A stretch of DNA of 64,000 nucleotides, taken from Pseudoduganella umbonata (GTDB lineage Bacteria; Pseudomonadota; Gammaproteobacteria; Burkholderiales; Burkholderiaceae_D). A model generated the notes under the pieces. That model was not told where the DNA came from, made no database searches, and saw nothing but the letters and a program-made list of their open reading frames with translations. The translations under genes were made by a program, and so were the position numbers. The stretch is taken from the NCBI RefSeq assembly GCF_014192225.1, contig NZ_JACHXS010000007.1, forward strand, positions 124,001 to 188,000. Reading direction: 5' to 3'. Every line of letters starts with the position of its first letter. Position 1 is the stretch's first letter. Shown in pieces: positions 34,265 to 41,627 of the stretch.

Positions 34265-35197
34265 ATGCGCACATTGGTGATGTTCCACCCCGATTGCCTG
34301 GAGCACCTGCCCGGGCCGGACCATCCCGAATCGCCGGGGCGGCTGCACGTGGTGATGCAGGCCCTGTGGCAGGCCGAATTCGCCGGGCTGGAATGGCGCG
34401 AGGCGCCGCGCGGTACGCGCGAACAGGTGCTGCTGGTGCATGACGCGGACTATGTCGATACCGTGGCCGCGCTGGCGCCCCTCGAAGGCAGGGCGGTTCT
34501 CGACGGCGGCGACACGGTGATGTCGCGCGGCTCGTGGGATGCCGTGATGTGCTGCGTTGGCGCGGCCTGCGCCGGTGTCGACGCCGTGCTGGCGGGCGAG
34601 GCGGACAACGTGTTCTGCGCCACCCGCCCCTGCGGCCACCATGCCGAGCCCGATCGGGCGATGGGCTTCTGCATCTTCAACCAGGTGGCCATCGCGGCGC
34701 GGCACGCACTGCAGGCTCACGGGCTGGCGCGGGTGGCCGTCATCGATTTCGATGTCCACCACGGCAACGGCACGCAGGCCGCCTTCCACGCGGAACCGCG
34801 CCTGTTCTTCGGCTCCAGCCACCAGTCGCCGCTGTATCCCGGCACCGGCGCGGCCAGCGAGCACGGCGGCAGCAACAACATCGTCAACGTACCGCTGCCG
34901 CCCGGCTGCGGCTCGCAGGCGTTCCGCAACAGCGTGGCGATGCGGCTGCTGCCGGCACTACGCGCGTTCGCGCCGGAACTGATCCTGGTCTCCGCGGGCT
35001 TCGATGCGCACCGGCTCGATCCGCTCGCGCAGATGGAGCTGGACGACGAGGACTTCGGCTGGATCACCCGCGAGGTGATGGCCATCGCCGCGGACGTGTG
35101 CGGCGGGCGCATCGTGTCCGTGCTCGAAGGCGGCTACAGCGGCGACGGGCTGGCCGGCGGCTGCGCGGCGCATGTGCGGGCGCTGATGGGCAGGTAG
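34265..35197 (+). CDS. Histone deacetylase family protein (acetylpolyamine amidohydrolase/AcuC type)
   Basis: 310 residues. Deacetylase zinc-site motifs are visible: RPCGHHAEPDRAMGFC (tandem His, residues ~117-132), DFDVHHGNGTQ (~161-171, Asp and His ligands), SAGFDAHRLDPL (~240) and LEGGYS near the C-terminus. It lacks the extra domains of eukaryotic HDACs. It may remove acyl groups from proteins or small amines. It lies 13 bases after frc1 and is probably co-transcribed, so a role in acyl-group control of oxalate enzymes is possible but unproven. Confidence 0.88.
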   Translation: MRTLVMFHPDCLEHLPGPDHPESPGRLHVVMQALWQAEFAGLEWREAPRGTREQVLLVHDADYVDTVAALAPLEGRAVLDGGDTVMSRGSWDAVMCCVGAACAGVDAVLAGEADNVFCATRPCGHHAEPDRAMGFCIFNQVAIAARHALQAHGLARVAVIDFDVHHGNGTQAAFHAEPRLFFGSSHQSPLYPGTGAASEHGGSNNIVNVPLPPGCGSQAFRNSVAMRLLPALRAFAPELILVSAGFDAHRLDPLAQMELDDEDFGWITREVMAIAADVCGGRIVSVLEGGYSGDGLAGGCAAHVRALMGR

Positions 35198-35218
35198 CGC
35201 CCGCGCGCCTGCCCGCCT

Positions 35219-35351
35219 GGTGTCGGACACCCGTTGTCGGGGTGTCGGACACCGGTGTTTGTGTGATGGCCATGCATCGTTCCGGAAAACCAGTGCCCGG
35301 CATCTCCGACGAAGACCGGTGTCCGACACCGAAGAACCGGTGTCCGACACC
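35219..35351. repeat. Cluster of four 13-bp GGTGTCsGACACC palindromes
   Basis: GGTGTCGGACACC at 35219-35231 and 35241-35253, and its complement form GGTGTCCGACACC at 35318-35330 and 35339-35351. The second and third, extended to 16 bases (35241-35256 and 35315-35330), form an inverted repeat 58 bases apart. They fill the space between the convergent HDAC and LysR genes. The 11-bp core is the same as in the hairpin at 9315. Confidence 0.92.
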
Positions 35352-35393
35352 AAAGCTGGGCGCTGATGGGGAGGTAGGGCGCACCGGCAGCCG

Positions 35394-36323
35394 TCAGCCG
35401 CCCGCCGTCGGTATCAGCCGGCCGATCCACTCCGCGCCATCGTCGAGCAGGAATTGCCGGAAGGCGCTGGCGACCGGCGGCAGCCTTTTCTCGCGGCGGT
35501 GCACCACGTACCAGTTCAGCATCAGCGGGAAGCGCTCGACCGGCAGCACCACCAGGCTGCCCGACGCCACTTCGCGCCCGATCGTGTGCGCCGACAGGAA
35601 GCCCAGCCCGATGCCGGCGATGACGGCCTGCTTGATCGTCTCGGTGCTCTTGATCTCCATCGCCACCTGCAGCTCGGCCAGACGCGGCCCGAATGCATCC
35701 TCCATCGAATGCCACGTATCGGAACCCCGCTCGCGCACCACGAACGGGTGCCGCATCAGTTCGCGCAAGGCGATCGGTTCGCGGCCGGCCGCCGCCAGCG
35801 CATGCTGCGGCGCGGCGACGATCACATACGGGTGTGGCGCGAATGCATCGTTCTGCGTGTCCTGCGACGGCGGACGCACCATCACGGCGAGATCGGTGCG
35901 GTTGGCGGCCAGCTGGCCGAGCAGCTCTTCGCGGTTGTGCACGGTGAGGTTCAGCTGCACGCCAGGGTGGCGCCGCGCGAACGCCACCATCAGCTGCGGG
36001 AAAAAGTAGTCGCCGGCGCTGATCACGGCCACGTCCAGGCGGCCGCCGGAGATGCCGCGGTGCTGGGCCATCGCCGCCTCGGCTTCCTCGAACTGCAGGA
36101 TGATCGCGCGGCTGAACGGCAGCAGCTCGGCGCCCGCCTGGGTCAGGAAGGTCTTCTTGCCCAGCTGCTCGAACAGCGTGGCGCCCACGTGGCCCTCCAG
36201 CGTGCGGATCTGTGTCGATACGGCGGGCTGCGTCAGGTGCAGCTCCTCGGCGGCGCGGGAAAAACTCAGGTGGCGCGCCACCGCCTCGAACGTCTTCAGC
36301 TGGCGCAGTGTCGCATTCCGCAT
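35394..36323 (-). CDS. LysR-type regulator (CbbR-like) of the oxalate locus
   Basis: 309 residues from ATG 36323 (MRNATLRQLKTF), the conserved start of this branch; 36356 would add 11 residues. The HTH is FSRAAEELHLTQPAVSTQIRTLE. The effector domain has GDYFFPQLMVAFARRHPGV and IGLGFLSAHTIGRE, similar to CbbR/CysB-like LTTRs. It is divergent from a small gene at 36476, with a 7-bp inverted repeat between them. It is a candidate oxalate or formate sensor. Confidence 0.85.
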   Translation of the reverse strand: MRNATLRQLKTFEAVARHLSFSRAAEELHLTQPAVSTQIRTLEGHVGATLFEQLGKKTFLTQAGAELLPFSRAIILQFEEAEAAMAQHRGISGGRLDVAVISAGDYFFPQLMVAFARRHPGVQLNLTVHNREELLGQLAANRTDLAVMVRPPSQDTQNDAFAPHPYVIVAAPQHALAAAGREPIALRELMRHPFVVRERGSDTWHSMEDAFGPRLAELQVAMEIKSTETIKQAVIAGIGLGFLSAHTIGREVASGSLVVLPVERFPLMLNWYVVHRREKRLPPVASAFRQFLLDDGAEWIGRLIPTAGG

Positions 36324-36384
36324 GGCGCTCCCGGTGTCATGGCCATCCCGCTCCACGGCGGTTGAGATGTATTAAGGATCGCTG

Positions 36385-36421
36385 ATGATTATCCCTAAAA
36401 ACTTTAACTTTTGCTAATCAT
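36385..36421. promoter_or_regulatory. Inverted repeat in LysR divergent promoter
   Basis: ATGATTA (36385-36391) and TAATCAT (36415-36421) flank an AT-rich 23-base spacer in the 152-base region between the LysR gene and the small ORF at 36476. This is consistent with a LysR-type binding region. Confidence 0.5.
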
Positions 36422-36475
36422 TTGACGCGCCTAGTATGGGACCGGTCAGCACCACCAACAATCACGGAGGAGACC

Positions 36476-36784
36476 ATGACAATCACCGGCAGCGCCGCCA
36501 CGGCGCAACGCAATGCCTGGAACGCGGCCTTCCACGAACTGGGCCTGCCCTGGTTCTGGGACACCGGCTGCGAACTGCCCGACTGCGGCGCCGAACGCGC
36601 CTGCGTACGCGACTACCTGGTAAGCCACCAGCCCCACCTGCTCACGGTCTACGACGCCGACTTCCTGGTCGAGGCGATCCTCGCCACCAAGGAGCGCTGC
36701 GAGGCGCACAGCGCGCAGGCGGGCGGCGACCTGGGGGCGGCGATCGACTGGCGCGAGCTGCGCCAGCCGCAGATCGGCATCTGA
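36476..36784 (+). CDS. Small conserved-looking hypothetical protein in the oxalate locus
   Basis: 102 residues from ATG 36476, chosen for the strong ACGGAGGAGA site 5 bases before it; the frame is open from 36422. The sequence has AWNAAFHELGLPWFWD near the start, a Cys-containing segment (CELPDCGAERACVRDYL) and ends DWRELRQPQIGI. No signal peptide, membrane span or known domain is recognised. Three Cys within 15 residues could bind metal. It is divergent from the LysR gene and upstream of oxlT, so it is probably a direct LysR target. Confidence 0.7.
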   Translation: MTITGSAATAQRNAWNAAFHELGLPWFWDTGCELPDCGAERACVRDYLVSHQPHLLTVYDADFLVEAILATKERCEAHSAQAGGDLGAAIDWRELRQPQIGI

Positions 36785-36838
36785 AATGTGCAAGCCGGGC
36801 GTGCGGGATTGCGACTACTCGAAACGATTTTTTGATTC

Positions 36839-36852
36839 TTAACCGCGGTCAA
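36839..36852. promoter_or_regulatory. FNR-like palindrome upstream of oxlT (site B)
   Basis: TTAACCGCGGTCAA, identical to site A over 18 bases (36838-36855). It lies 147 bases before the short ORF at 37000 and 297 bases before the oxlT ATG. Confidence 0.7.
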
Positions 36853-36999
36853 GGATATGCGAAAACCGTTCTTCCACAATCGTTCCATCTGTTGAACTTC
36901 AAATAAGTGATCGAGGCCCATGGCGTCAGCCGGCGGTCCCGGTCAAATCAGGTTCCAGAGTCTATCGGCAGCTTTCGTGGACCCAACAGGAGACAAACC

Positions 37000-37104
37000 A
37001 TGAGCAACCCACTGCACCGCAGCATCGCCCGCCACCGCCTGCGAAACTCCGGCTCCCCGCCGGAAGCGCCATCCGTTCCACGGCCCGGCCATCAACGTCA
37101 ATAA
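37000..37104 (+). CDS. Short ORF (34 codons) in the oxlT leader
   Basis: ATG at 37000 is preceded by CAGGAGACAAACC, a strong ribosome binding site. The peptide starts MSNPLHRSIARHR and is basic and Pro-rich; no family is recognised. The first 15 bases are close to the start of the frc2 coding sequence (ATGAGCAAGCCACTG), so this could be either a leader peptide or the remnant of a lost frc copy. Confidence 0.35.
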   Translation: MSNPLHRSIARHRLRNSGSPPEAPSVPRPGHQRQ

Positions 37105-37149
37105 CAGCGGTATCCGAACAGCGCTGAATAATCAGATGGGAGACATTGC

Positions 37150-38505
37150 ATGAAAACCGACGCACCGAAAGCAATCGAAAGGCCAGCATCGTTCCGCTGG
37201 ATGCAACTGATCATGGGCATCGTCTGCATGGCCATGATCGCCAACCTGCAATATGGCTGGACCCTGTTCGTCAATCCGCTCGCCGAGGCGCACGGCTGGA
37301 CCAAGGCATCGATCCAGGTGGCCTTCACGATCTTCATCCTGACCGAAACCTGGCTGGTGCCGGTCGAGGGCTGGGCCGTGGACAAATGGGGTCCGCGCCC
37401 CGTGGTGCTGTTCGGCGGCCTGCTGTGCGCCATCGGCTGGGTGATGAACTCGTATGCCGACACCCTGACCGTGCTGTACATCGCGGCGGCCGTCAGCGGT
37501 ATCGGTGCCGGCGCCGTCTACGGCACCTGCGTGGGCCAGTCGCTGAAGTGGTTCCCGGACCGCCGCGGCCTGGCCGCGGGCCTGACCGCCGCCGGCTTCG
37601 GCGCCGGCTCGGCCGCCACCATCATCCCGATCTCGAACATGATCGCGGAGCGCGGCTACCAGGACACGTTCCTGTACTTCGGCATCGGCCAGGGAGCGAT
37701 CGTGATCCTGCTGGCACTGCTGATGGTGCGTCCGCCCCACACGGCGAGCAAGGCCATCAAGAAGAAGGTCAATCCGAACGTGCTGCAGACAACGGCCGAC
37801 TTCAAGCCTTCGCAGATGGTGCGCACCCCGGTGTTCTGGGTGATGTACACGATGTTCGTGCTAGTCGCCGCCGGCGGCCTGATGGCCACCGCGCAGATGG
37901 GGCCGATCGCAACCGACTTCGAGATCGATGGCGTGAAGTTCAACGTCATGGGCATGGTCCTGCCGGCGCTGACCTTCGCCCTGGCGATCGACCGGGTGCT
38001 GAACGGGTTGACGCGGCCATTCTTCGGCTGGGTGTCGGACCAGATCGGCCGGGAGAAGACGATGTTCATCGCCTTCGCGCTGGAATCGGTGGGCATCATC
38101 CTGCTGTACTACTTCGGCCGCGATCCGATCATGTTCGTCATCCTGACCGGCCTGGTGTTCTTTGCCTGGGGCGAGATCTACAGCCTGTTCCCCGCCACGA
38201 CGGCCGACACGTTCGGTACCCGCAACGCCGCCGGCAATGCCGGGTTGATGTACACGGCGAAGGGCACGGCATCGATCTTCGTGCCGATCTCCAGCATCAT
38301 CACGGCCATGACGGGCAGCTGGGAAGCCGTCTTCTTCGTCGGCTGCGGCATGAACGCGGTGGCCGCCATCATGGCCTGGTGGGTGCTGCGGCCGATGCGC
38401 AAGCGCTTCATCGAAGAGTCGTCGGGCACGGTCAGCGTGCAGGATGACGAGAAACTGATGACCGGCAGCGCCGGCACCACGACCGCATCGCCGCTGCCGA
38501 ACTGA
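37150..38505 (+). CDS. oxlT: Oxalate/formate antiporter (OxlT-like, MFS)
   Basis: 451 residues with twelve predicted spans. The closest pattern is OxlT of Oxalobacter: MIANLQYGWTLFVNPL near residue 29, GWAVDKWGPRPVVLFGG (helix 2-3 loop), WFPDRRGLAAGLTAAGFGAG, and in the C-terminal half TRPFFGWVSDQIGR and GLMYTAKGTASIF. The Arg in the first of these and the Lys in YTAKG correspond to the oxalate-binding Arg272 and Lys355 of OxlT by my alignment. It exchanges oxalate for formate, or imports oxalate. Site B lies upstream. Confidence 0.85.
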   Translation: MKTDAPKAIERPASFRWMQLIMGIVCMAMIANLQYGWTLFVNPLAEAHGWTKASIQVAFTIFILTETWLVPVEGWAVDKWGPRPVVLFGGLLCAIGWVMNSYADTLTVLYIAAAVSGIGAGAVYGTCVGQSLKWFPDRRGLAAGLTAAGFGAGSAATIIPISNMIAERGYQDTFLYFGIGQGAIVILLALLMVRPPHTASKAIKKKVNPNVLQTTADFKPSQMVRTPVFWVMYTMFVLVAAGGLMATAQMGPIATDFEIDGVKFNVMGMVLPALTFALAIDRVLNGLTRPFFGWVSDQIGREKTMFIAFALESVGIILLYYFGRDPIMFVILTGLVFFAWGEIYSLFPATTADTFGTRNAAGNAGLMYTAKGTASIFVPISSIITAMTGSWEAVFFVGCGMNAVAAIMAWWVLRPMRKRFIEESSGTVSVQDDEKLMTGSAGTTTASPLPN

Positions 38506-38545
38506 CCGGCAACTCCGCGGCACTCCCGCGGCCATTCCCCCGGCA

Positions 38546-38575
38546 AGTCCGCATGCACCGGTGTGCATGCGGACT
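38546..38575. other. 13-bp perfect stem with 4-base loop after oxlT
   Basis: AGTCCGCATGCAC (38546-38558) pairs with GTGCATGCGGACT (38563-38575) around CGGT. It starts 40 bases after the oxlT stop and lacks a U-run. It may stabilise the oxlT message or act as a factor-dependent terminator. Confidence 0.75.
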
Positions 38576-38608
38576 CCCCGCGCCCTACTGTTCCTGACGA
38601 GGCTTCCC

Positions 38609-39376
38609 ATGATCCAGCACTGGATACGTTTCACGCATCTCGACACCTTGCGCTTCGGCACGCTCGAGGGCGACAAGATCCGCGTTTTCAAGGGCGACAT
38701 GTTCGATGCGCCGCAGCGCACGGACATCGCCATCCACCTGGCCGAAGTGCAGCTGTGCACGCCCGTCGTGCCGGGCAAGGTGCTGGCGATGTGGAACAAC
38801 TTCCATGCGCTGGGCAAGAAGCTCGGGCTGCCGCCGCCGGAAGAGCCGCTGTATCTGATGAAACCGCCGACCTCGTACCTGGCGCCCGGCGGCACCATCC
38901 GCAAGCCGCGCTGCGACGGCAAGGTGGCCTTCGAAGGCGAGCTGGCGATCGTGATCGGCCGCAGCTGCAGCGGCGTGTCCGCCGAGAGCGCGCCCGACTA
39001 CATCTTCGGCTACACCTGCGCCAACGACGTGACCGTGAGCGAGATCATCGGGCGCGATCCCACGTTCCCGCAATGGGTGCGCGCCAAGGGCTTCGACACC
39101 TTCTGCCCGTTCGGCCCCGTGGTCGCCACCGGGCTCGATCCGGCCATGCTGGTGGTGCGCACCATCCTGAACGGCGAAGTGCGGCAGGACTATCCCGTCA
39201 ACGACATGGTGTTTTCCGCGGCCGAGCTGGTCAGCCGCGTGTCGCAGGACATGACATTGGAACCGGGCGACCTGCTGCTGTGCGGCACGTCGGTCGGCGT
39301 GGGCTCGATGCGCCCGGGCAGCACCGTCGTGGTGGAGATCGACGGCATCGGCAGGCTCACCAACCGTTTCGAGTAA
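38609..39376 (+). CDS. Fumarylacetoacetate hydrolase (FAH) family protein
   Basis: 255 residues from ATG 38609. The FAH fold is shown by GKVLAMWNNFHALGKKLG, the metal ligands in KVAFEGELAIVIGR (Glu-x-Glu, residues ~109-122), YTCANDVTVSE and FGPVVATG, and by the LEPGDLLLCGTSVGVG end. The family includes hydrolases, decarboxylases and isomerases of 2-keto acids. Within an oxalate locus a beta-diketone or oxaloacetate-type substrate (oxaloacetate decarboxylation or tautomerisation) is conceivable. This is inference only. Confidence 0.85.
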   Translation: MIQHWIRFTHLDTLRFGTLEGDKIRVFKGDMFDAPQRTDIAIHLAEVQLCTPVVPGKVLAMWNNFHALGKKLGLPPPEEPLYLMKPPTSYLAPGGTIRKPRCDGKVAFEGELAIVIGRSCSGVSAESAPDYIFGYTCANDVTVSEIIGRDPTFPQWVRAKGFDTFCPFGPVVATGLDPAMLVVRTILNGEVRQDYPVNDMVFSAAELVSRVSQDMTLEPGDLLLCGTSVGVGSMRPGSTVVVEIDGIGRLTNRFE

Positions 39377-39392
39377 AACCAGGGAGCAGATG

Positions 39393-40409
39393 ATGAAGAT
39401 CGCAGTGATCGGAGCGGGAGCAATCGGTGGGCTGGTGGGGGCGCGGCTGGCGCTGGCGGGCGAGGACGTGACGTTCATCGTGCGCGGCGCCAACCTGGAA
39501 GCCATCCGCAACCGGGGCATCAGGCTGATCGAGGCCGATGGCCAGGTACGGGTCGCGGCGCGCGTGCGCGCCACCGACGACTATGAAGCGGCGGGACTGC
39601 AGGATGTGGTCATCGTGGCGCTGAAGGCGCACCAGGTTGCCGACGTGGCGGGCCGTATCGGCGCGCTGTTCGGGCCGGAGACCGTGGTGGTGACCATGCA
39701 GAACGGCATTCCGTTCTGGTACTTCCATCGCCACGGCGGCGAATTCGACGGGCGGGCGGTGCTCAGCGTCGATCCCGCCGGCGAGCTGGCGCAGGCCATT
39801 CCGCCGGCGCGCATCCTCGGCTGCGTGGTCTACCCGGCGGCCGAGCTGGTATCGCCCGGCGTGATCCGCCACATCGAAGGCAGCCGGTTCCCGCTGGGCG
39901 AACTCGACGGCAGCACGAGCGAGCGGGCCGGCAGGGTGGGCGCCTGCTTCGAGCATGCGGGCCTGAAGGCGCCGGTGCTGGACAATATCCGCGCCGAGAT
40001 CTGGCTGAAGCTGTGGGGCAACCTCAGCTTCAATCCCATCAGTGCGCTGGCGCATTCGACGCTGGTGGACATCTGCCAGCACCCGCTGGCGCGCGGCCTG
40101 GCGGCGAGCATGATGCGCGAGGCGGAAGCGGTGGCGGCCAAGCTGGGCATCGCCTTCCGCGTCACGCTGGACCGCCGTATCGAGGGCGCGGAAAAGATCG
40201 GCAAGCACAAGACGTCGATGCTGCAGGACGTCGAAGCGGGGCGTGGACCGGAAATCGACGCGCTGGTGGGATCGGTGATCGAGCTGGCCCGGATGACGGG
40301 CACGCCGACGCCGCACATCGATTCCGCCTACGCGCTGGTGAAGCTGCTGGAGCAGTCGATGGCCGAGGCGCGCAGCGGCGTGCGGCTGCACAAGGCGGTG
40401 GCGGCCTGA
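39393..40409 (+). CDS. Ketopantoate reductase-like (ApbA/PanE family) oxidoreductase
   Basis: 338 residues from the second of two adjacent ATGs (39390/39393), because GGGAG is 6 bases away. The NADP-binding loop is VIGAGAIGGLVGARLA at residue 4. The catalytic Lys/Asn/Glu pattern of PanE is partly visible: ALKAHQ (~71), KLWGNLSFNPISAL (~205) and the SSMLQD-like TSMLQDVEAGRGPEIDALVG (~270). It may reduce 2-ketopantoate or another 2-keto acid; the location in the oxalate locus suggests a substrate related to glyoxylate or oxalate chemistry. It is followed by a bidirectional terminator. Confidence 0.82.
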   Translation: MKIAVIGAGAIGGLVGARLALAGEDVTFIVRGANLEAIRNRGIRLIEADGQVRVAARVRATDDYEAAGLQDVVIVALKAHQVADVAGRIGALFGPETVVVTMQNGIPFWYFHRHGGEFDGRAVLSVDPAGELAQAIPPARILGCVVYPAAELVSPGVIRHIEGSRFPLGELDGSTSERAGRVGACFEHAGLKAPVLDNIRAEIWLKLWGNLSFNPISALAHSTLVDICQHPLARGLAASMMREAEAVAAKLGIAFRVTLDRRIEGAEKIGKHKTSMLQDVEAGRGPEIDALVGSVIELARMTGTPTPHIDSAYALVKLLEQSMAEARSGVRLHKAVAA

Positions 40410-40427
40410 CCGCGCCGGCGCCGGGCG

Positions 40428-40459
40428 AAAAAAAACCGGGACGGCATGGTCCCGGTTTT
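40428..40459. terminator. Bidirectional intrinsic terminator
   Basis: AAAACCGGGAC (40432-40442) pairs with GTCCCGGTTTT (40449-40459) around GGCATG. A run of eight A (40428-40435) gives a U8 tract on the minus strand, and TTTT serves the plus strand. It separates the convergent PanE-like gene and the small ORF. Confidence 0.88.
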
Positions 40460-40475
40460 CCTGGAGTCCCGAGCC

Positions 40476-40625
40476 TTACAGGCCCCAGGTGTAGGCCGCT
40501 TCTTCGCGGTCCTGCTGCTGGTCGCTCAGCTTGTCGCGCCATTCCAGCTGGAAGAACTGGGCGATCAGGGCGGAGAGCGAGAAGTCGTTGTTCTGTTGCT
40601 TTGCGGTATCAGTGAGGCCGTTCAT
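40476..40625 (-). CDS. Small (49-residue) hypothetical protein
   Basis: ATG at 40625 is preceded by AAGGAG 7 bases away, and the gene ends just before the terminator at 40428-40459. The product starts MNGLTDTAKQQNNDFSLSAL and ends YTWGL, is soluble, and is rich in Gln/Asp. No family is recognised. Codon use and signals support a real gene. It is downstream of the crp/fnr gene on the same strand, 235 bases away with an AT-rich gap, so it probably has its own promoter. Confidence 0.6.
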   Translation of the reverse strand: MNGLTDTAKQQNNDFSLSALIAQFFQLEWRDKLSDQQQDREEAAYTWGL

Positions 40626-40860
40626 TTTGCTGCTCCTTGAATGGTTGAAAGCGTGTATGCCTTTGATTATAAAGGCGGCACACCCCCGGTCCAATTGACG
40701 GCAGCCATAACGGTCATTCAATGTGTGAATGACTGTCTATGAAAAAGCGCTCAAAAATCAGGCAAATTTATTTAGCGAGTGTCGGTAGGAAACTGTTGTT
40801 TTCGTTCGCTGCCTGGGGTAACCGGACAGTAACCGGAAGCCCGGTGGCGACCTGCGCGCG

Positions 40861-41469
40861 TCAGATCTTGCCCTGGTGCTTCAACCGGCTCAGCGTCTCG
40901 GGCGACAGGTTCAGGTAGTACGCCAGTTCCTTCTTCGGCAGCCGCTCGAACATGTCCGGGAACTTGCGCATGAAGCGGTGCACGCGGCCGGGCGCGTCGA
41001 GCAGGTGCAGCGTGATCGTGTGGGCCATGATGCCGCTCATCAGGTTCATCACCTCGTACTCGAACGCCTGCTTCACCGTGCTGTGGCTCTGCAGGAAATC
41101 CACCCATTGCGACAGCGGCATGCTGGCCACCCGGGCCTTCGTCATGCACACGATGCTGTACGGCGTGGGCGTCTTCAGGCACCACGCGGCATAGCTGGTT
41201 TCGATGTCGCGTTCGGAGGAGAAGCGCAGGATCATTTCCTTGGCCTCGTGGTTGGTGACCAGCCGCTTGAGGATGCCGTCGAGGATGAAGTACTGCTGCA
41301 TGTCGTAGACGCCCTGGTTGAGGAGCAGGTCGCCCTTCTGGTGATTCGTCACCGTCAGGTATGGCTCCAGGGCGGCCATTTCGCTGTCGCGCAGTTCCTT
41401 GAGAACGATGTTCTGCTTCAGCTGTGCGCGAATGATGTTTCGTTCCGGGTGATTTGCGATGAGCGTCAT
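40861..41469 (-). CDS. Crp/Fnr-family transcriptional regulator of the oxalate locus
   Basis: 202 residues from ATG 41469; GTG at 41499 is possible. An N-terminal cyclic-nucleotide-binding-type beta-barrel (QGVYDMQQYFILDGILKRLV) and dimer helix precede the HTH LPKKELAYYLNLSPETLSRLK. The recognition helix has E-T-L-S-R, as in FNR (E-T-I-S-R), which predicts TTGAC/TTGAT half-sites. There is no N-terminal Cys cluster, so it is not an oxygen-sensing Fe-S FNR. A perfect TTGAC-N4-GTCAA palindrome lies 45 bases upstream, shared with oxc, and two near-copies precede frc1 and oxlT. Confidence 0.85.
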   Translation of the reverse strand: MTLIANHPERNIIRAQLKQNIVLKELRDSEMAALEPYLTVTNHQKGDLLLNQGVYDMQQYFILDGILKRLVTNHEAKEMILRFSSERDIETSYAAWCLKTPTPYSIVCMTKARVASMPLSQWVDFLQSHSTVKQAFEYEVMNLMSGIMAHTITLHLLDAPGRVHRFMRKFPDMFERLPKKELAYYLNLSPETLSRLKHQGKI

Positions 41470-41514
41470 GTGTAACCGGCCAACATACACGAGATACACA
41501 TCATGCGGTGAATC

Positions 41515-41528
41515 TTGACCGCGGTCAA
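41515..41528. promoter_or_regulatory. Perfect FNR-like palindrome between crp/fnr and oxc (site C)
   Basis: TTGACCGCGGTCAA, a perfect 14-bp palindrome, lies 45 bases upstream of the crp/fnr ATG and 99 bases upstream of the oxc ATG. It matches the TTGAC-N4-GTCAA form expected from the E-T-x-S-R recognition helix of the adjacent regulator. Confidence 0.78.
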
Positions 41529-41627
41529 TGATTCAAATCAGAGCGGCTGGCTATGATGGTTCCAGGGCGAATCGGCTGGCCAGGTCGCCTGAACCGACGG
41601 GCACCTCGAAAATAAATGGAGACAACC

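Larger units (their letters stand above)
36785..37149 (+). other. 365-base leader region upstream of oxlT
   Basis: The region holds the FNR-like site B (36839-36852) and a 34-codon ORF at 37000 with a good ribosome binding site. No strong -35/-10 pair, terminator or tRNA could be seen. GGGAGAC (37139-37145) is the oxlT ribosome binding site. Confidence 0.6.

Noticed and set aside
35219..35351. Insertion sequence or integron attC
   Set aside because: No transposase or integrase ORF and no target duplication; only short palindromes are visible.
36421..36434. A fourth FNR-like site near TTTGACGCGCC
   Set aside because: Only one half-site is present; no symmetric partner.
40861..41469. Oxygen-sensing FNR with an N-terminal [4Fe-4S] cluster
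   Set aside because: No N-terminal Cys cluster; the few Cys are internal and not spaced like FNR.
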